Assembly (NCBI RefSeq): GCF_026151395.1
Contig: NZ_JAMQPV010000001.1
Location: 1,612,001-1,676,000, forward strand
From: Leptospira limi
GTDB lineage: Bacteria; Spirochaetota; Leptospiria; Leptospirales; Leptospiraceae
Length of the DNA stretch: 64,000 bases
Reading direction: 5' to 3'
The notes beneath the pieces are model-generated. The model was not told where the DNA came from, searched no databases, and saw only the letters and a program-made list of their open reading frames with translations. The translations under genes and the position numbers were made by a program. Positions 35,796-44,745 of this stretch are shown here, in pieces. Every line of letters begins with the position of its first letter. Position 1 is the stretch's first letter.

Positions 35796-37085
35796 TTGCG
35801 AGTTTTATATTTTTCCGACACTTTTTTGCCAAAAACCGATGGGGTTGCTGTTTCCATTAAGAATTTTTCAGAGCTTTTGGCTCTCAGAGGCCACCAATTT
35901 TGCATTTGTGCTCCCAAGTATGGGGATGGGGACTTTGATCGGATGACTGACAATATCCAAGTGATTCGATTTCGATCGGGGTATTTGCCAAGTTACCCAG
36001 ATATTAAGGTGGTTTTACCTTCTCCTGGAAAAATCAAAAGGATCATTGAAGATTTTAAACCCGATCTCATCCATATTCATACACCGGGACTTCTCGGTCT
36101 TTATGCGGTGAATGCAGCGGAACGATTTGGGGTTCCTACTATTGGAACCTATCACACACTGATGGCAGAACAGGAGATGTATGTTTCTTTTTACCGACTC
36201 TTCAAACTTGACAAATTATTTTTTAAAGCCAACAAATTTAAAAAAAAGTTAAACGTAGAAGAGTTGGATAAAATTGTAAAATTTGATAATTTCAACATTC
36301 GAAAAAAAATTATTCTAAAAATTTGTAATGATATCTATAATCGATGTGATGTGGTCATCTCACCTAGTCATTTGATCAAAGAACAGTTGATTGAATATGG
36401 CATCACTCGCCCGATCACAGTTGTTTCCAATGGAATGGACTTAAAACGATTCCAAGGAAAACCAAAAGAATATTTGAGTGGTGAAGCACCGAAGTTTTTG
36501 CATGTAGGACGAATTTCGTATGAAAAAAATTGTGATATCGTCATCAATGCATTCAAACTCATTCATGAACAATTTCCTAAAGCTACATTAACCATCATTG
36601 GAGAAGGACCAGCCATACCATCCTTACAACGCCAAGCAGAACACCTCGGCATTGATCATTCTGTTGAATTCAAGGGATTTATTCCGAATGCAGTTTTACA
36701 CGAAGTATACCCACAGTATGATGTGTTTTTAACTGCTTCCACTATGGAAACACAAGGTTTGGTTGTATTGGAAGCGATTGCATGCGGTCTTCCTGCTGTT
36801 GGTGTTGATGCATTTGCACTTCCTGAACTCATCCGCCACGGTGAAAATGGTTTCATCGCAAAATCATTTGATGCAAAAGGAATTGCACAAGGTGCACTTG
36901 AGATCGTTCGCAATCCAAGTTTGTATTCAAAGTTTTCCAAACATTCCATTCACGTTGCTTCTGGGCATGAAATGGAAAAATGTGTGGATGCAATGGAAGA
37001 AGTGTATGGAAAAGTCATTGAAGCAATGAAAGGTAAAGTGAAAAAGACTACGATTTTCGATTTGTTTTTTGATTTTATGCAATAA
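35796..37085 (+). CDS. GT4 family glycosyltransferase
   Basis: A 429-residue GT-B glycosyltransferase. The N-terminal half starts [20 protein letters not shown], the usual GT4 opening, and has [15 protein letters not shown] with the acceptor-side HIHTP loop. The C-terminal half has [11 protein letters not shown] and LTIIGEGPA, and the nucleotide-sugar E-x7-E motif in [14 protein letters not shown]. The start is TTG at 35796, with GAGG at 35786-35789 giving a 6-base spacing. Relatives add mannose or glucose to lipids such as diacylglycerol or phosphatidylinositol. It is divergent from the O-antigen-ligase-like gene, so both may serve envelope glycan synthesis. Confidence 0.88.
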   Translation: MRVLYFSDTFLPKTDGVAVSIKNFSELLALRGHQFCICAPKYGDGDFDRMTDNIQVIRFRSGYLPSYPDIKVVLPSPGKIKRIIEDFKPDLIHIHTPGLLGLYAVNAAERFGVPTIGTYHTLMAEQEMYVSFYRLFKLDKLFFKANKFKKKLNVEELDKIVKFDNFNIRKKIILKICNDIYNRCDVVISPSHLIKEQLIEYGITRPITVVSNGMDLKRFQGKPKEYLSGEAPKFLHVGRISYEKNCDIVINAFKLIHEQFPKATLTIIGEGPAIPSLQRQAEHLGIDHSVEFKGFIPNAVLHEVYPQYDVFLTASTMETQGLVVLEAIACGLPAVGVDAFALPELIRHGENGFIAKSFDAKGIAQGALEIVRNPSLYSKFSKHSIHVASGHEMEKCVDAMEEVYGKVIEAMKGKVKKTTIFDLFFDFMQ

Positions 37086-37175
37086 CAATTCCTTTAAGGA
37101 TAGAATCTCGTTTTCCTTTCACTGCCTGAATGATGATGGACTTATTGGAATGGAATTTAAAGACCAAAATGGAAA

Positions 37176-38180
37176 CTAATCTTGGTTCGGGAGTGGGTAA
37201 AAAACGACGGAACGCACTTGTTTTCCTTCTTCCGTATCTTCGTAAATGACTTCAGCTTGTTTGGATCTTGCTGGAATATACATTTGGATCGTTTCTACTA
37301 ATTCATACACACTAAGTGTATAGTCGATTGTTTTGATTGCGAGTTCCAGTGTGAGGAACCTATTTTTTTTAACGGTTTTGGTTTCAGTTTTTTTGGATAT
37401 GATGAGCCATTTATAAAGCCTTGCAGATCGATTTGAATCTAGTAAATTCCCTAGATCAAGTTTAGCTGTTGGTAAAATAGCAGGTGTTTGGCCAAATCGG
37501 ATTTCAATATTCCGTTGCCTTGTTTCTTTTAACCGTAAAGAAAGTTGTTTGTCGAATATTTCATCATCTATGTATTCGATGCGGTCACAAGTGGAATATA
37601 CGGTTTCACAAAGGTTCCCATAATTTTTATGAAAAAAGAAAACTTGTAATACTTTTCCGTTTGTTGGATGATACAGTACTTTTGCGTTATAAGATCCCAT
37701 CCTTCCGAATTTGACAAAAGATCGAATCCGTCTGTATATGTTATACGATAATCCAAATAAATCTTTTACAACAGGAATGTCTGTAAAACCGATCCCTCTT
37801 GTGGCGATGTAAAACGGTTCAAAACTGACATGACCATCTCGTTTTGCTATTTCACGAAGGTATTCTGCGATGGGCTCCATTCGTGATTCACTGAATGACA
37901 TGGGGAAATCTAAAAAATCTACAACAACTTTCCCTCCACCTTTTCCAAGTTCTGTCCAAACTTCATCTAAGTATTTCCCATCTTCTGTGAACTTGATTTG
38001 TTTACAGATACCTTCTTGGCATTTGATTTGTTCTTCGAAGTCATTTTTGTTAGGTGATGGAAGGTCGACTTCTTGGAATTGGGAATCAAATTCTTGGGAA
38101 AAAAGAGGGGTAAACAAAATGGAGATAATGAGAAAAGGAAGGATAAATGCCAAACTCAAACGGAATAACTTTCGATTCAC
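37176..38180 (-). CDS. exported protein of unknown function
   Basis: A 334-residue protein with a strong signal peptide (LFRLSLAFILPFLIISILF, cleavage near LFSQE). I do not recognise a family. The mature protein is mixed alpha/beta with four Cys in two pairs (CQEGICKQ and CETVYSTCDR) that could form disulfides in the periplasm. The start is GTG at 38180. It lies alone between the GT4 gene and the GT9/DUF4254 pair, all envelope-related; no operon overlap is seen. Confidence 0.65.
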   Translation of the reverse strand: MNRKLFRLSLAFILPFLIISILFTPLFSQEFDSQFQEVDLPSPNKNDFEEQIKCQEGICKQIKFTEDGKYLDEVWTELGKGGGKVVVDFLDFPMSFSESRMEPIAEYLREIAKRDGHVSFEPFYIATRGIGFTDIPVVKDLFGLSYNIYRRIRSFVKFGRMGSYNAKVLYHPTNGKVLQVFFFHKNYGNLCETVYSTCDRIEYIDDEIFDKQLSLRLKETRQRNIEIRFGQTPAILPTAKLDLGNLLDSNRSARLYKWLIISKKTETKTVKKNRFLTLELAIKTIDYTLSVYELVETIQMYIPARSKQAEVIYEDTEEGKQVRSVVFYPLPNQD

Positions 38181-38226
38181 AGTTTTTTTCCTTCCCTTTC
38201 GTTCTTTATGATTTAAAGAAACCCAA

Positions 38227-39285
38227 TTACCAGAGAGTGTTTACATTTTGGATGAGGCGAATCCTTCTCACAACGTCCAATGGATCGATGAGTTCCATAC
38301 ATGCGTGATCACCCCGCCAACATTTTGTATTCCCATAAATGGAACATGGCCTACATGGTAAGTCAACTTGTAAGACTCCTGAATCTTCTTGTGCAAATGG
38401 TCCAAATCCAGATAACGGATGAGTGGTTCCGTAAATACCAATGACTGGTTTTTTTAATAAGGCTGCAATGTGTACGTTAGAACTGTCCATTCCAATCATT
38501 ACATCTAGACGGTCCATAATCCCAAGTTCCCCGCGAATCCCTAAATGACCACCTTGCACGATATGAACTTGTGTTAGGTTGTTTTTTAAGATTTCCAATT
38601 CCTTGGCTTCATCGCGACCACCGAATAAAAATACATGGCAATCTGGAAATTCAGAAACCAAAACTTCCACAAGGCGTTTGCATTTCTCAAAACTCCACTC
38701 TTTTAGTGCGTGTCCAGCAAAAGGTGCAAATCCAAACCACTGCCCATCTTTTTTATCGATGCCAATGGATTTAAAATAATCTTTGGCGAATATTTTGGAT
38801 TCACCATCTACATTTAACCATGGACCTTTTCGAATTGGTGCATCAAATCCTGATTTTCGAAATACATTTAAGTAACGTTCCACTGTATGGGGGAGTTGGT
38901 TTAATTTTTTATTATAACGTCTTGTTTGTGCTAATTTTTCTCTACGACCTTTGATGATCTTAGAATAAGGCACACCTTTTAATCGGAAAAAAAAGGCAAT
39001 GAGTCTGGAACGTAAAGAACCATGAAGGTCAATTACAGAACCAAAAGGACCGAGTTTATCTATGTCTCTGTACATCCTCCATAAACCGAGGATTCCTTTG
39101 TATTTTTTTAGATTGATACCTAAAACATTTAGGTTGGGGATATTGTAAAAAAATGGTGCGAAGTTTCCTCTTGTAACAACTGTTAATTGAATGTTGGAGT
39201 ATTTTGCGGCGATTGCAATGAGAGCTGGTGTCATTAAAGCAACATCTCCCATCGCTGAAAACCGAAGTACAAGAAGGTTTGTCAT
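38227..39285 (-). CDS. GT9 family glycosyltransferase (heptosyltransferase-like)
   Basis: A 352-residue GT-B enzyme of family GT9. It opens LLVLRFSAMGDVALMTPAL, the standard heptosyltransferase start with its acceptor-binding Asp, and carries FGFAPFAGHALKEWSFEKC with the nucleotide-site Lys, then VMIGMDSSNVHIAALLKKPV and GIYGTTHPLSG of the donor domain. GT9 enzymes extend lipopolysaccharide inner core with ADP-heptose, though in Leptospira the acceptor is uncertain. It overlaps the DUF4254 gene by 4 bases, a recurrent pairing. Confidence 0.88.
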   Translation of the reverse strand: MTNLLVLRFSAMGDVALMTPALIAIAAKYSNIQLTVVTRGNFAPFFYNIPNLNVLGINLKKYKGILGLWRMYRDIDKLGPFGSVIDLHGSLRSRLIAFFFRLKGVPYSKIIKGRREKLAQTRRYNKKLNQLPHTVERYLNVFRKSGFDAPIRKGPWLNVDGESKIFAKDYFKSIGIDKKDGQWFGFAPFAGHALKEWSFEKCKRLVEVLVSEFPDCHVFLFGGRDEAKELEILKNNLTQVHIVQGGHLGIRGELGIMDRLDVMIGMDSSNVHIAALLKKPVIGIYGTTHPLSGFGPFAQEDSGVLQVDLPCRPCSIYGNTKCWRGDHACMELIDPLDVVRRIRLIQNVNTLW

Positions 39286-39893
39286 TTTTGATTCTTATAT
39301 AAAGATGGATTTAGATTTTGGTCATTATACATCTTCATTTGTCGGTATACTTTGACTCGTTTGATCCCTTTGGCATAATCATCAAACAATTCCTCTAAAC
39401 ATTGTTTTAAGTCTTCTCTTTGGTCGAGTAATACAGTTAACTTAGCTTGGCATTTTTCAATGTGTTCTTTGGTGGCAGATGAATCTTTCCGATTTACCTG
39501 TTCTTCCATATGGTAAATTTTTAATTCTAGGATACTCATTCGATCGAGTAACCAAGCAGGGGATTCGGAATTGAGTCTTGCATCTGGTTTTGGTCTCACC
39601 GTGTGAAACATCTCGATGACAAAATCATCCAACCTTTCTACCATATCAGTTCGGTCTTGGTTTAGTTTGTCGATTTTCCGTTTGAGAGCCACAACGTCTT
39701 CTAAAGCAATGTCTGGCCTACGGATTTCATCTTCGATGTGCCATTGGATGGTATCGATGTGGTTTTTTTGGTATAGTGTGAACTCTAAAGTTCCCTCAGG
39801 ATAGGGATTGGGATGGGGGGCTTCTTTTTTATGCCAATCCAAAACAGATTCTTGGAAAATAGAGACGGCTTTTATGGCTTCCAATGCTTTCAT
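39282..39893 (-). CDS. DUF4254 protein
   Basis: A 203-residue, mostly helical cytoplasmic protein that matches DUF4254: an opening LEAIKAVSIFQESVLDWHKK, then the conserved block NHIDTIQWHIEDEIRRPD, a long linking helix and the closing KIYHMEEQVNRKD run. The family is found next to GT9 glycosyltransferases in Leptospira and Bacteroidetes; a role as a partner or regulator of lipopolysaccharide core transfer is suggested by that link, not proven. I use ATG 39893; a TTG at 39905 is possible, and neither has a good ribosome site. Confidence 0.78.
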   Translation of the reverse strand: MKALEAIKAVSIFQESVLDWHKKEAPHPNPYPEGTLEFTLYQKNHIDTIQWHIEDEIRRPDIALEDVVALKRKIDKLNQDRTDMVERLDDFVIEMFHTVRPKPDARLNSESPAWLLDRMSILELKIYHMEEQVNRKDSSATKEHIEKCQAKLTVLLDQREDLKQCLEELFDDYAKGIKRVKVYRQMKMYNDQNLNPSLYKNQK

Positions 39894-39963
39894 ATCGTAA
39901 TGCAATTCACGTTTTCATATGGTTTTTGGGGTTCAATCCAAATATTTCTTAGGTTTTTCGCTT

Positions 39964-39999
39964 TCTTTTGCCAAAGCAAAAGATCTTTTGAAAAAAGAT
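39964..39999 (+). promoter_or_regulatory. two mutually exclusive hairpins over the NRDE gene start
   Basis: TCTTTTGC (39964-39971) pairs perfectly with GCAAAAGA (39976-39983) around a CAAA loop. Just downstream, ATCTTTT (39983-39989) can pair with AAAAGAT (39993-39999), whose last bases are in the ATG (39998-40000). The stems share one base and are AT-rich, so the second is weak. They could tune translation of the NRDE gene, or be chance in AT-rich DNA. Confidence 0.3.
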
Positions 40000-40792
40000 G
40001 TGTTTAGTTGGTATTGCCTATGGCATCCACCCAGATTTTCCTTTGGTAGTTGCCTCCAACCGTGATGAATTTTTTGAACGTCCCACCGAGGGGTTACATG
40101 TTTGGAAAACCGAACCCACCATCATTGCCGGTAAAGATCTAAAAGCGGGTGGGACTTGGCTTGGTGGGAACAAAGATGGGAAAGTTGCTTTCCTCACAAA
40201 TGTTCGTAATTTCCGAAAACCCCACCATCCCAACCCAAAATCCAGAGGGGAACTTGTGATTCGTTTTTTAGAATCAAGAGACTCTGTATCTTCATCCCTT
40301 TATGCAAACGAAGTGAAGGCCAACCAGAACCAGTATGAAGGATTCAATTTATTTCTCTTTGATGGGAAGGAGGCGTTCGCGCTCGGTGGAGATCCATTTA
40401 CCACCCAAAAAGTGGAGTTTGGGTTTCATGCGGTGAGTAATGCCAGTTGGGATACCCATTGGCCAAAAACAGAAAAACTTTTGTCCCAAATGAAACCATT
40501 GGTAACGAGATGGCAGGAGAAAAATATTTCCAAATCCGAAATCGAATGGGAACTTTTTCGTTCGTTAAATGATGCAGAACTTGTCAGAGAGGACGAGTCC
40601 TTACCAGATACAGGGATTGGGCTCGAACGGGAAAGGGGTCTTTCCTCTGTTCGCATCAAAACTCCTCAATATGGAACAAGAGCTTCCACTTTAGTATTTT
40701 ATGGAAAAGAATCTGTCGAGATTGTTGAGAGAACGTTCTCCGATCCGTTATCCGATGGATATACGGAACGGAGAAATGTTTTGGTTAGGTAG
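39998..40792 (+). CDS. NRDE family protein (TANGO2-like)
   Basis: A 264-residue protein beginning MCLVGIAYG and carrying the family-defining N-R-D-E in VVASNRDEFFERPTEG. Further conserved pieces are TWLGGNKDGKVAFLTNVRN and, near the end, YGTRASTLVFYGKESV. The Cys at position 2 is the putative N-terminal nucleophile of this Ntn-hydrolase-like fold. Bacterial and eukaryotic members (TANGO2 is human) are linked to lipid or haem handling, but the reaction is unknown. It is cytoplasmic. It converges on glyA, with only 3 bases between stops. Confidence 0.88.
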   Translation: MCLVGIAYGIHPDFPLVVASNRDEFFERPTEGLHVWKTEPTIIAGKDLKAGGTWLGGNKDGKVAFLTNVRNFRKPHHPNPKSRGELVIRFLESRDSVSSSLYANEVKANQNQYEGFNLFLFDGKEAFALGGDPFTTQKVEFGFHAVSNASWDTHWPKTEKLLSQMKPLVTRWQEKNISKSEIEWELFRSLNDAELVREDESLPDTGIGLERERGLSSVRIKTPQYGTRASTLVFYGKESVEIVERTFSDPLSDGYTERRNVLVR

Positions 40793-40795
40793 GTT

Positions 40796-42046
40796 TTAGT
40801 CTTCCAATCGGAAATGTTTCATAGGGAAAGCATCTGTGATTTCTTTGACAGCTGCTTTTACCTTTGATTCCCAAGTCGCATCACCAAAATGATCTAAGTA
40901 ATCACAAATCAAATTGCCAACGGCTTCGATTTCTTTTTCTTTGAGGCCTCTTGTGGTGAGAGCGGGAGTTCCGAGTCGGATCCCTGAAGCAACAGCAGGA
41001 GGGTTTTTATCAAATGGGATTGCGTTTTTGTTCACAGTCACACCGATATGATCAAGTCCATCCGCTGCATCTTTTCCTGTGAGACCTTTTACAGACACAT
41101 CTAGTAAAACAATATGGTTGTCTGTTCCACCTGATACCACACGAAACCCTCGTTTTTGGAAAACTTCTGCAAGGACTTTCGCGTTTTTCACAACTTGTTT
41201 GATGTAGGTTTTGAATTCTGGTTGGAGTGCTTCTCCAAAGGCTACTGCTTTCGCAGCAATCACGTGCATGAGAGGTCCACCTTGGATTCCCGGGAACACT
41301 CGAGAATTGAGAACTTTTTCGTTTTCAGAAGAAGACAAAATGAGACCACCACGAGGTCCACGTAATGTTTTATGAGTTGTAGTAGTTACAAAATCACAAA
41401 CACCAATAGGACTTGGGTGTTCACCAGCTACCACCAAACCAGAGATATGTGCAATGTCTGCCATGATTTTGGCACCAATGTCATTTGCAATTTCTCTGAA
41501 TTTGTTAAAATCGATAATGCGAGGGTAAGCAGATGCACCAACAACGATGAGTTTTGGTTTGTGTTCTTTTGCTAGTTTTGCCACTTCATCGTAGTTGATA
41601 GTTTCTGTTTTTTCATCCACACCGTAAGGGATTGGTTTAAAATATTTACCACTGATGTTGACTGCACTACCATGTGTTAGGTGGCCACCGTGTGCCAAAT
41701 TCATTCCAAGGAAACTATCACCCGGTTCTAGAGTGGCAAGAAATACCGCCATATTCGCCTGAGCACCGCTATGTGGTTGTACATTTGCATATTCGGCACC
41801 AAACATTTTTTTGGCTCTTTCAATAGCGAGTTCTTCTACTTTATCAGCATTTTCACAGCCATTGTAGTATCGTTTTCCAGGATAACCTTCCGCATATTTA
41901 TTGGTCAGTGTAGAGTGGTAAGCTTCGAGAACAGGGCGAGAAACAAAGTTTTCACTCGCAATCATTTCGAGGGAATGTTCTTGTCTTTCGTCTTCTTTTT
42001 TTAGGGCAGCATAAACTTCAGGGTCTTGTTTTTGTAAATAACTCAT
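40796..42046 (-). CDS. glyA: serine hydroxymethyltransferase
   Basis: A 416-residue PLP enzyme, the usual bacterial length, that converts serine and tetrahydrofolate to glycine and methylenetetrahydrofolate. The start reads [34 protein letters not shown] follows, and the PLP-binding Lys lies in [27 protein letters not shown] and the C-terminal [11 protein letters not shown] are also standard. The 5' end overlaps a lipoate-ligase-like gene by 4 bases. Glycine and lipoate meet in the glycine cleavage system, whose H protein is lipoylated, a possible reason for the pairing. Confidence 0.98.
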   Translation of the reverse strand: MSYLQKQDPEVYAALKKEDERQEHSLEMIASENFVSRPVLEAYHSTLTNKYAEGYPGKRYYNGCENADKVEELAIERAKKMFGAEYANVQPHSGAQANMAVFLATLEPGDSFLGMNLAHGGHLTHGSAVNISGKYFKPIPYGVDEKTETINYDEVAKLAKEHKPKLIVVGASAYPRIIDFNKFREIANDIGAKIMADIAHISGLVVAGEHPSPIGVCDFVTTTTHKTLRGPRGGLILSSSENEKVLNSRVFPGIQGGPLMHVIAAKAVAFGEALQPEFKTYIKQVVKNAKVLAEVFQKRGFRVVSGGTDNHIVLLDVSVKGLTGKDAADGLDHIGVTVNKNAIPFDKNPPAVASGIRLGTPALTTRGLKEKEIEAVGNLICDYLDHFGDATWESKVKAAVKEITDAFPMKHFRLED

Positions 42047-42912
42047 GTCGGAATTTCTCTGTGGAGTGTGTATTCTGGATTTTGGTATTTCTTCTTGCGA
42101 ATAAATTCAGATTCTCTGAGCACTTGTTTCCGAAAAGTAGAAAAGTCCCTTCCAAAGAAGGAAATGTTTGAAAAATCGGAGGGAAGTGGCTCTTCTAAAT
42201 ACAAAAATACTTCCCTAACCAAATCGATGGCCCACTTTTCTTCGGAAAAAAAACCAGGAATGGAGGTTAAAAAATCCTTATGGCCTCTTTCCTTTCGGTA
42301 ATCTGGTTCTTCGGGTGGGTGGTGTAATACTTCGGAGACACGTTCAATGAGACTTTCTTCTAAAATGAGAGTTCCATGTTGAACAATACAATTTCGTTTT
42401 CGAAACTGTGCGTTTCCTGAGATTTTTTTAAAAACTCCATCTTTTTCTAACACAAGGTCTGATTTGCCTTTGGCAAAAGAGTTGATGTTTTGGTGGGAGA
42501 GGGATTTGGAAATGATTCCTAAAATACGGTCGTAACTTTCTTTGACAGGGAATAATTCCTTTCGTTCCTCTAAGTTAAAATAAAGCGAATAATTGATATT
42601 CCCAGAAAGGGAATGGAAAACTGTCCCTCCCCCCGAGGCACGCCTAGCGATGTAACAGAAGTTTGGTTTTGGTTTTTTCCCAAATCCAAATGACCTTACT
42701 TCATTCTCATAGGTTTTCACTACATTTTCTTTGATATTGCGGTAAGGATTTTCAGAAAGCCCAAGGATGATGGAATCCGGATTTTTCCATAACCTGATCC
42801 CTGCTGTGATCCCAGAACTTACCATTTGGATGGCAACGGATTCTTCAATCGCCAAATTGTAGTAAGGCGATCTTGGAGGAGTAGGGGGAAAGAAAAAAAC
42901 TTTTTTTGTCAC
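42043..42912 (-). CDS. lipoate-protein ligase A family protein
   Basis: A 289-residue biotin/lipoate ligase-fold protein. The N-terminal [15 protein letters not shown] and the family signature [11 protein letters not shown] are clear, then GNINYSLYF and [21 protein letters not shown] with the conserved catalytic Lys in VFKKISG. Such enzymes attach lipoate or octanoate to E2 and H proteins; LplA and the octanoyltransferase LipM are hard to separate by eye, so I give no symbol. The start is GTG at 42912, in a GTGA overlap with the rhomboid gene; the stop overlaps glyA. Confidence 0.88.
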   Translation of the reverse strand: MTKKVFFFPPTPPRSPYYNLAIEESVAIQMVSSGITAGIRLWKNPDSIILGLSENPYRNIKENVVKTYENEVRSFGFGKKPKPNFCYIARRASGGGTVFHSLSGNINYSLYFNLEERKELFPVKESYDRILGIISKSLSHQNINSFAKGKSDLVLEKDGVFKKISGNAQFRKRNCIVQHGTLILEESLIERVSEVLHHPPEEPDYRKERGHKDFLTSIPGFFSEEKWAIDLVREVFLYLEEPLPSDFSNISFFGRDFSTFRKQVLRESEFIRKKKYQNPEYTLHREIPT

Positions 42913-43733
42913 TCGTTGAAGTATTTTTGTGAGGCTTCGTTTAAAAACTTACGTTCTTTTCGGGATAAAGACTCCATTCCGTTTTTCGAAATTTTTTCCA
43001 GGAGTTCATCCACTTTGGTTTTGGCATTTTCTCGTTTTGCCATTTCTTCTTGGTACCGCATAAACCTACGTTTTTGTAGGTAACGAGAAAGTGACCAAGT
43101 GGGAAGGGAGGATTTTGTGCCTTTCCAACCTGTGTACAATTTCATAAGGATGAGTCCGCCGATCGCCCCACCCAAATGAGCAAAGTGTGCGACTCGTTCT
43201 CCTTGTGCAAACAGTACCATAAGCATCACAATCATCACAAAGTATTTGGCTCGCATGGGAAAAATGAGAAATACCAAAAGTTCGCGGTTTGGCCATGTCA
43301 TCCCATACGCAACAAGAAGTCCGTAGATACTGGCACTTGCTCCGACAACGACACCTTGTGGGATTCCAAAATATTGTGCTGTGATGGTTCCAATCCCACC
43401 GAGTAGGGCAGTGAAAAAATAAAATTTGAGAAAGGCACGTTCCCCCCAAATTTCAGCAAGTTCTGAACCAAACATCCAAAGGCTCAGCATATTGATTAGG
43501 ATGTGCATAAAACTTCCGTGTAAAAATGCATAACTCACGAGTTGCCAAACCCATCCTCGGAACACAAGTTCGGGTGAGAGACCCAAATAGAGTTCCACAA
43601 AGGGAGTGTGGAAGCTTAGTTTTGCCAAAAGTTGCAGAATGAAAAAGATGACATTGACTAAAATCAGAGTTCGGACAACGGGAACCATAGGTGGTCCAAA
43701 TCGGAGTTCATATCCTGGGGTACGAGAGGCCAT
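42909..43733 (-). CDS. rhomboid family intramembrane serine protease
   Basis: A 274-residue membrane protein with six to seven helices. The rhomboid marks are present in order: a TM2-type HILINMLSLWMFG with H-x3-N, the catalytic Ser in VVGASASIYGLL, and the catalytic His in AHFAHLGGAIGGL. It cuts substrates within the membrane, but the targets are unknown. The ATG at 43733 (ASRTPGYELRFGPP) is preferred to one at 43784 that would overlap the divergent gene. A charged C-terminal tail of about 60 residues is cytoplasmic. It is the first gene of the rhomboid-lipoate ligase-glyA run. Confidence 0.93.
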   Translation of the reverse strand: MASRTPGYELRFGPPMVPVVRTLILVNVIFFILQLLAKLSFHTPFVELYLGLSPELVFRGWVWQLVSYAFLHGSFMHILINMLSLWMFGSELAEIWGERAFLKFYFFTALLGGIGTITAQYFGIPQGVVVGASASIYGLLVAYGMTWPNRELLVFLIFPMRAKYFVMIVMLMVLFAQGERVAHFAHLGGAIGGLILMKLYTGWKGTKSSLPTWSLSRYLQKRRFMRYQEEMAKRENAKTKVDELLEKISKNGMESLSRKERKFLNEASQKYFNE

Positions 43734-43797
43734 AAATTCAAGGTCGTAAATCTTGAGTGACAAGGAAAGTCGATTTCCTAGCATCGAGGAAGTGATT

Positions 43798-44745
43798 GTG
43801 CAACTCTACGGAGTCCGCGGTTCCATTGCGAGCCCACTCCGAAACCAAGACTACCGCAAAAAAATAATCGAGATTCTGGACCTCTACAAACAATCAGGGG
43901 CCGTGGGATCTGTGGATGAGTTTTGGCAAAATCTTCCCTACCACTTAAAATTTGTCACAGGATCTGACACAACCTGTGTTTCGGTGACCGATGATGATGG
44001 CCAAACCTATGTTTTGGATATGGGGACGGGACTTAGGAATTTAGGTGACGAACTTGTTTCCGAATATTTCACAAATCAATTGAAAAAAACTGTCTCCTTC
44101 TTTATCACACATACCCACTGGGATCATATCCAGGGCCTTCCTTTTTTTAAGCCCATTTATTTCCCAGACTTCCATTTGCATTTTTATTCTCCTTATGCTG
44201 ATTTAGAAAAACGATTACAAAGACAACAAGAACCAGAATTTTTTCCAGTGCCACTGGACGGAACAGGTTCTGCAAAAGAGTTTAAACTTTTTTTCCCTGG
44301 GGATGTATTGGAATTTCCATCGGGTCTCAAAGTAGAGTGTTACCCATTAAAACACCCAGGTGGTTCGTTTGCGTATAAATTCACAAACCGTGCTGGTAAA
44401 ATTTTTATCTTTGCTACGGATGCAGAATTTACGGGGGCTGACATGGATCTAATCCATGACTGTTTGCCTTTTTTTGCGGATGCAGACTTACTCATTTTAG
44501 ATACCCAATACACCTTGGATGAATCCTTTTCCAAATTTGATTGGGGTCACACGGCCTATACGATGTCCGTGAATTGTGCTTCTTCTTGGCGTGTGAAAAA
44601 CTTAGTGCTCACCCACCATGAACCAAGTTACTCTGATGAAAAAATTTATGATATTTATGAAAACGCAAAACTCCACCAGCAGCAGTTAGGCGAGAAGAAA
44701 TTAAAAATTCATTTAGCAAGAGAAGGACTTAGATTCCACTTATAA
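43798..44745 (+). CDS. metallo-beta-lactamase-fold hydrolase
   Basis: A 315-residue MBL-fold protein with the metal motifs in order: [14 protein letters not shown] (HxHxDH), the bridging His and Asp in [10 protein letters not shown] and FATDAEFTG, and [10 protein letters not shown] at the end. The opening [15 protein letters not shown] is the pattern of RNase Z/phosphodiesterase-like members. I start at GTG 43798, with GAGGAA just upstream; a TTG at 43753 would lengthen it by 15 residues. Its TAA shares a base with the next gene's ATG, so it is coupled to the penicillin-binding protein gene. Confidence 0.85.
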   Translation: MQLYGVRGSIASPLRNQDYRKKIIEILDLYKQSGAVGSVDEFWQNLPYHLKFVTGSDTTCVSVTDDDGQTYVLDMGTGLRNLGDELVSEYFTNQLKKTVSFFITHTHWDHIQGLPFFKPIYFPDFHLHFYSPYADLEKRLQRQQEPEFFPVPLDGTGSAKEFKLFFPGDVLEFPSGLKVECYPLKHPGGSFAYKFTNRAGKIFIFATDAEFTGADMDLIHDCLPFFADADLLILDTQYTLDESFSKFDWGHTAYTMSVNCASSWRVKNLVLTHHEPSYSDEKIYDIYENAKLHQQQLGEKKLKIHLAREGLRFHL

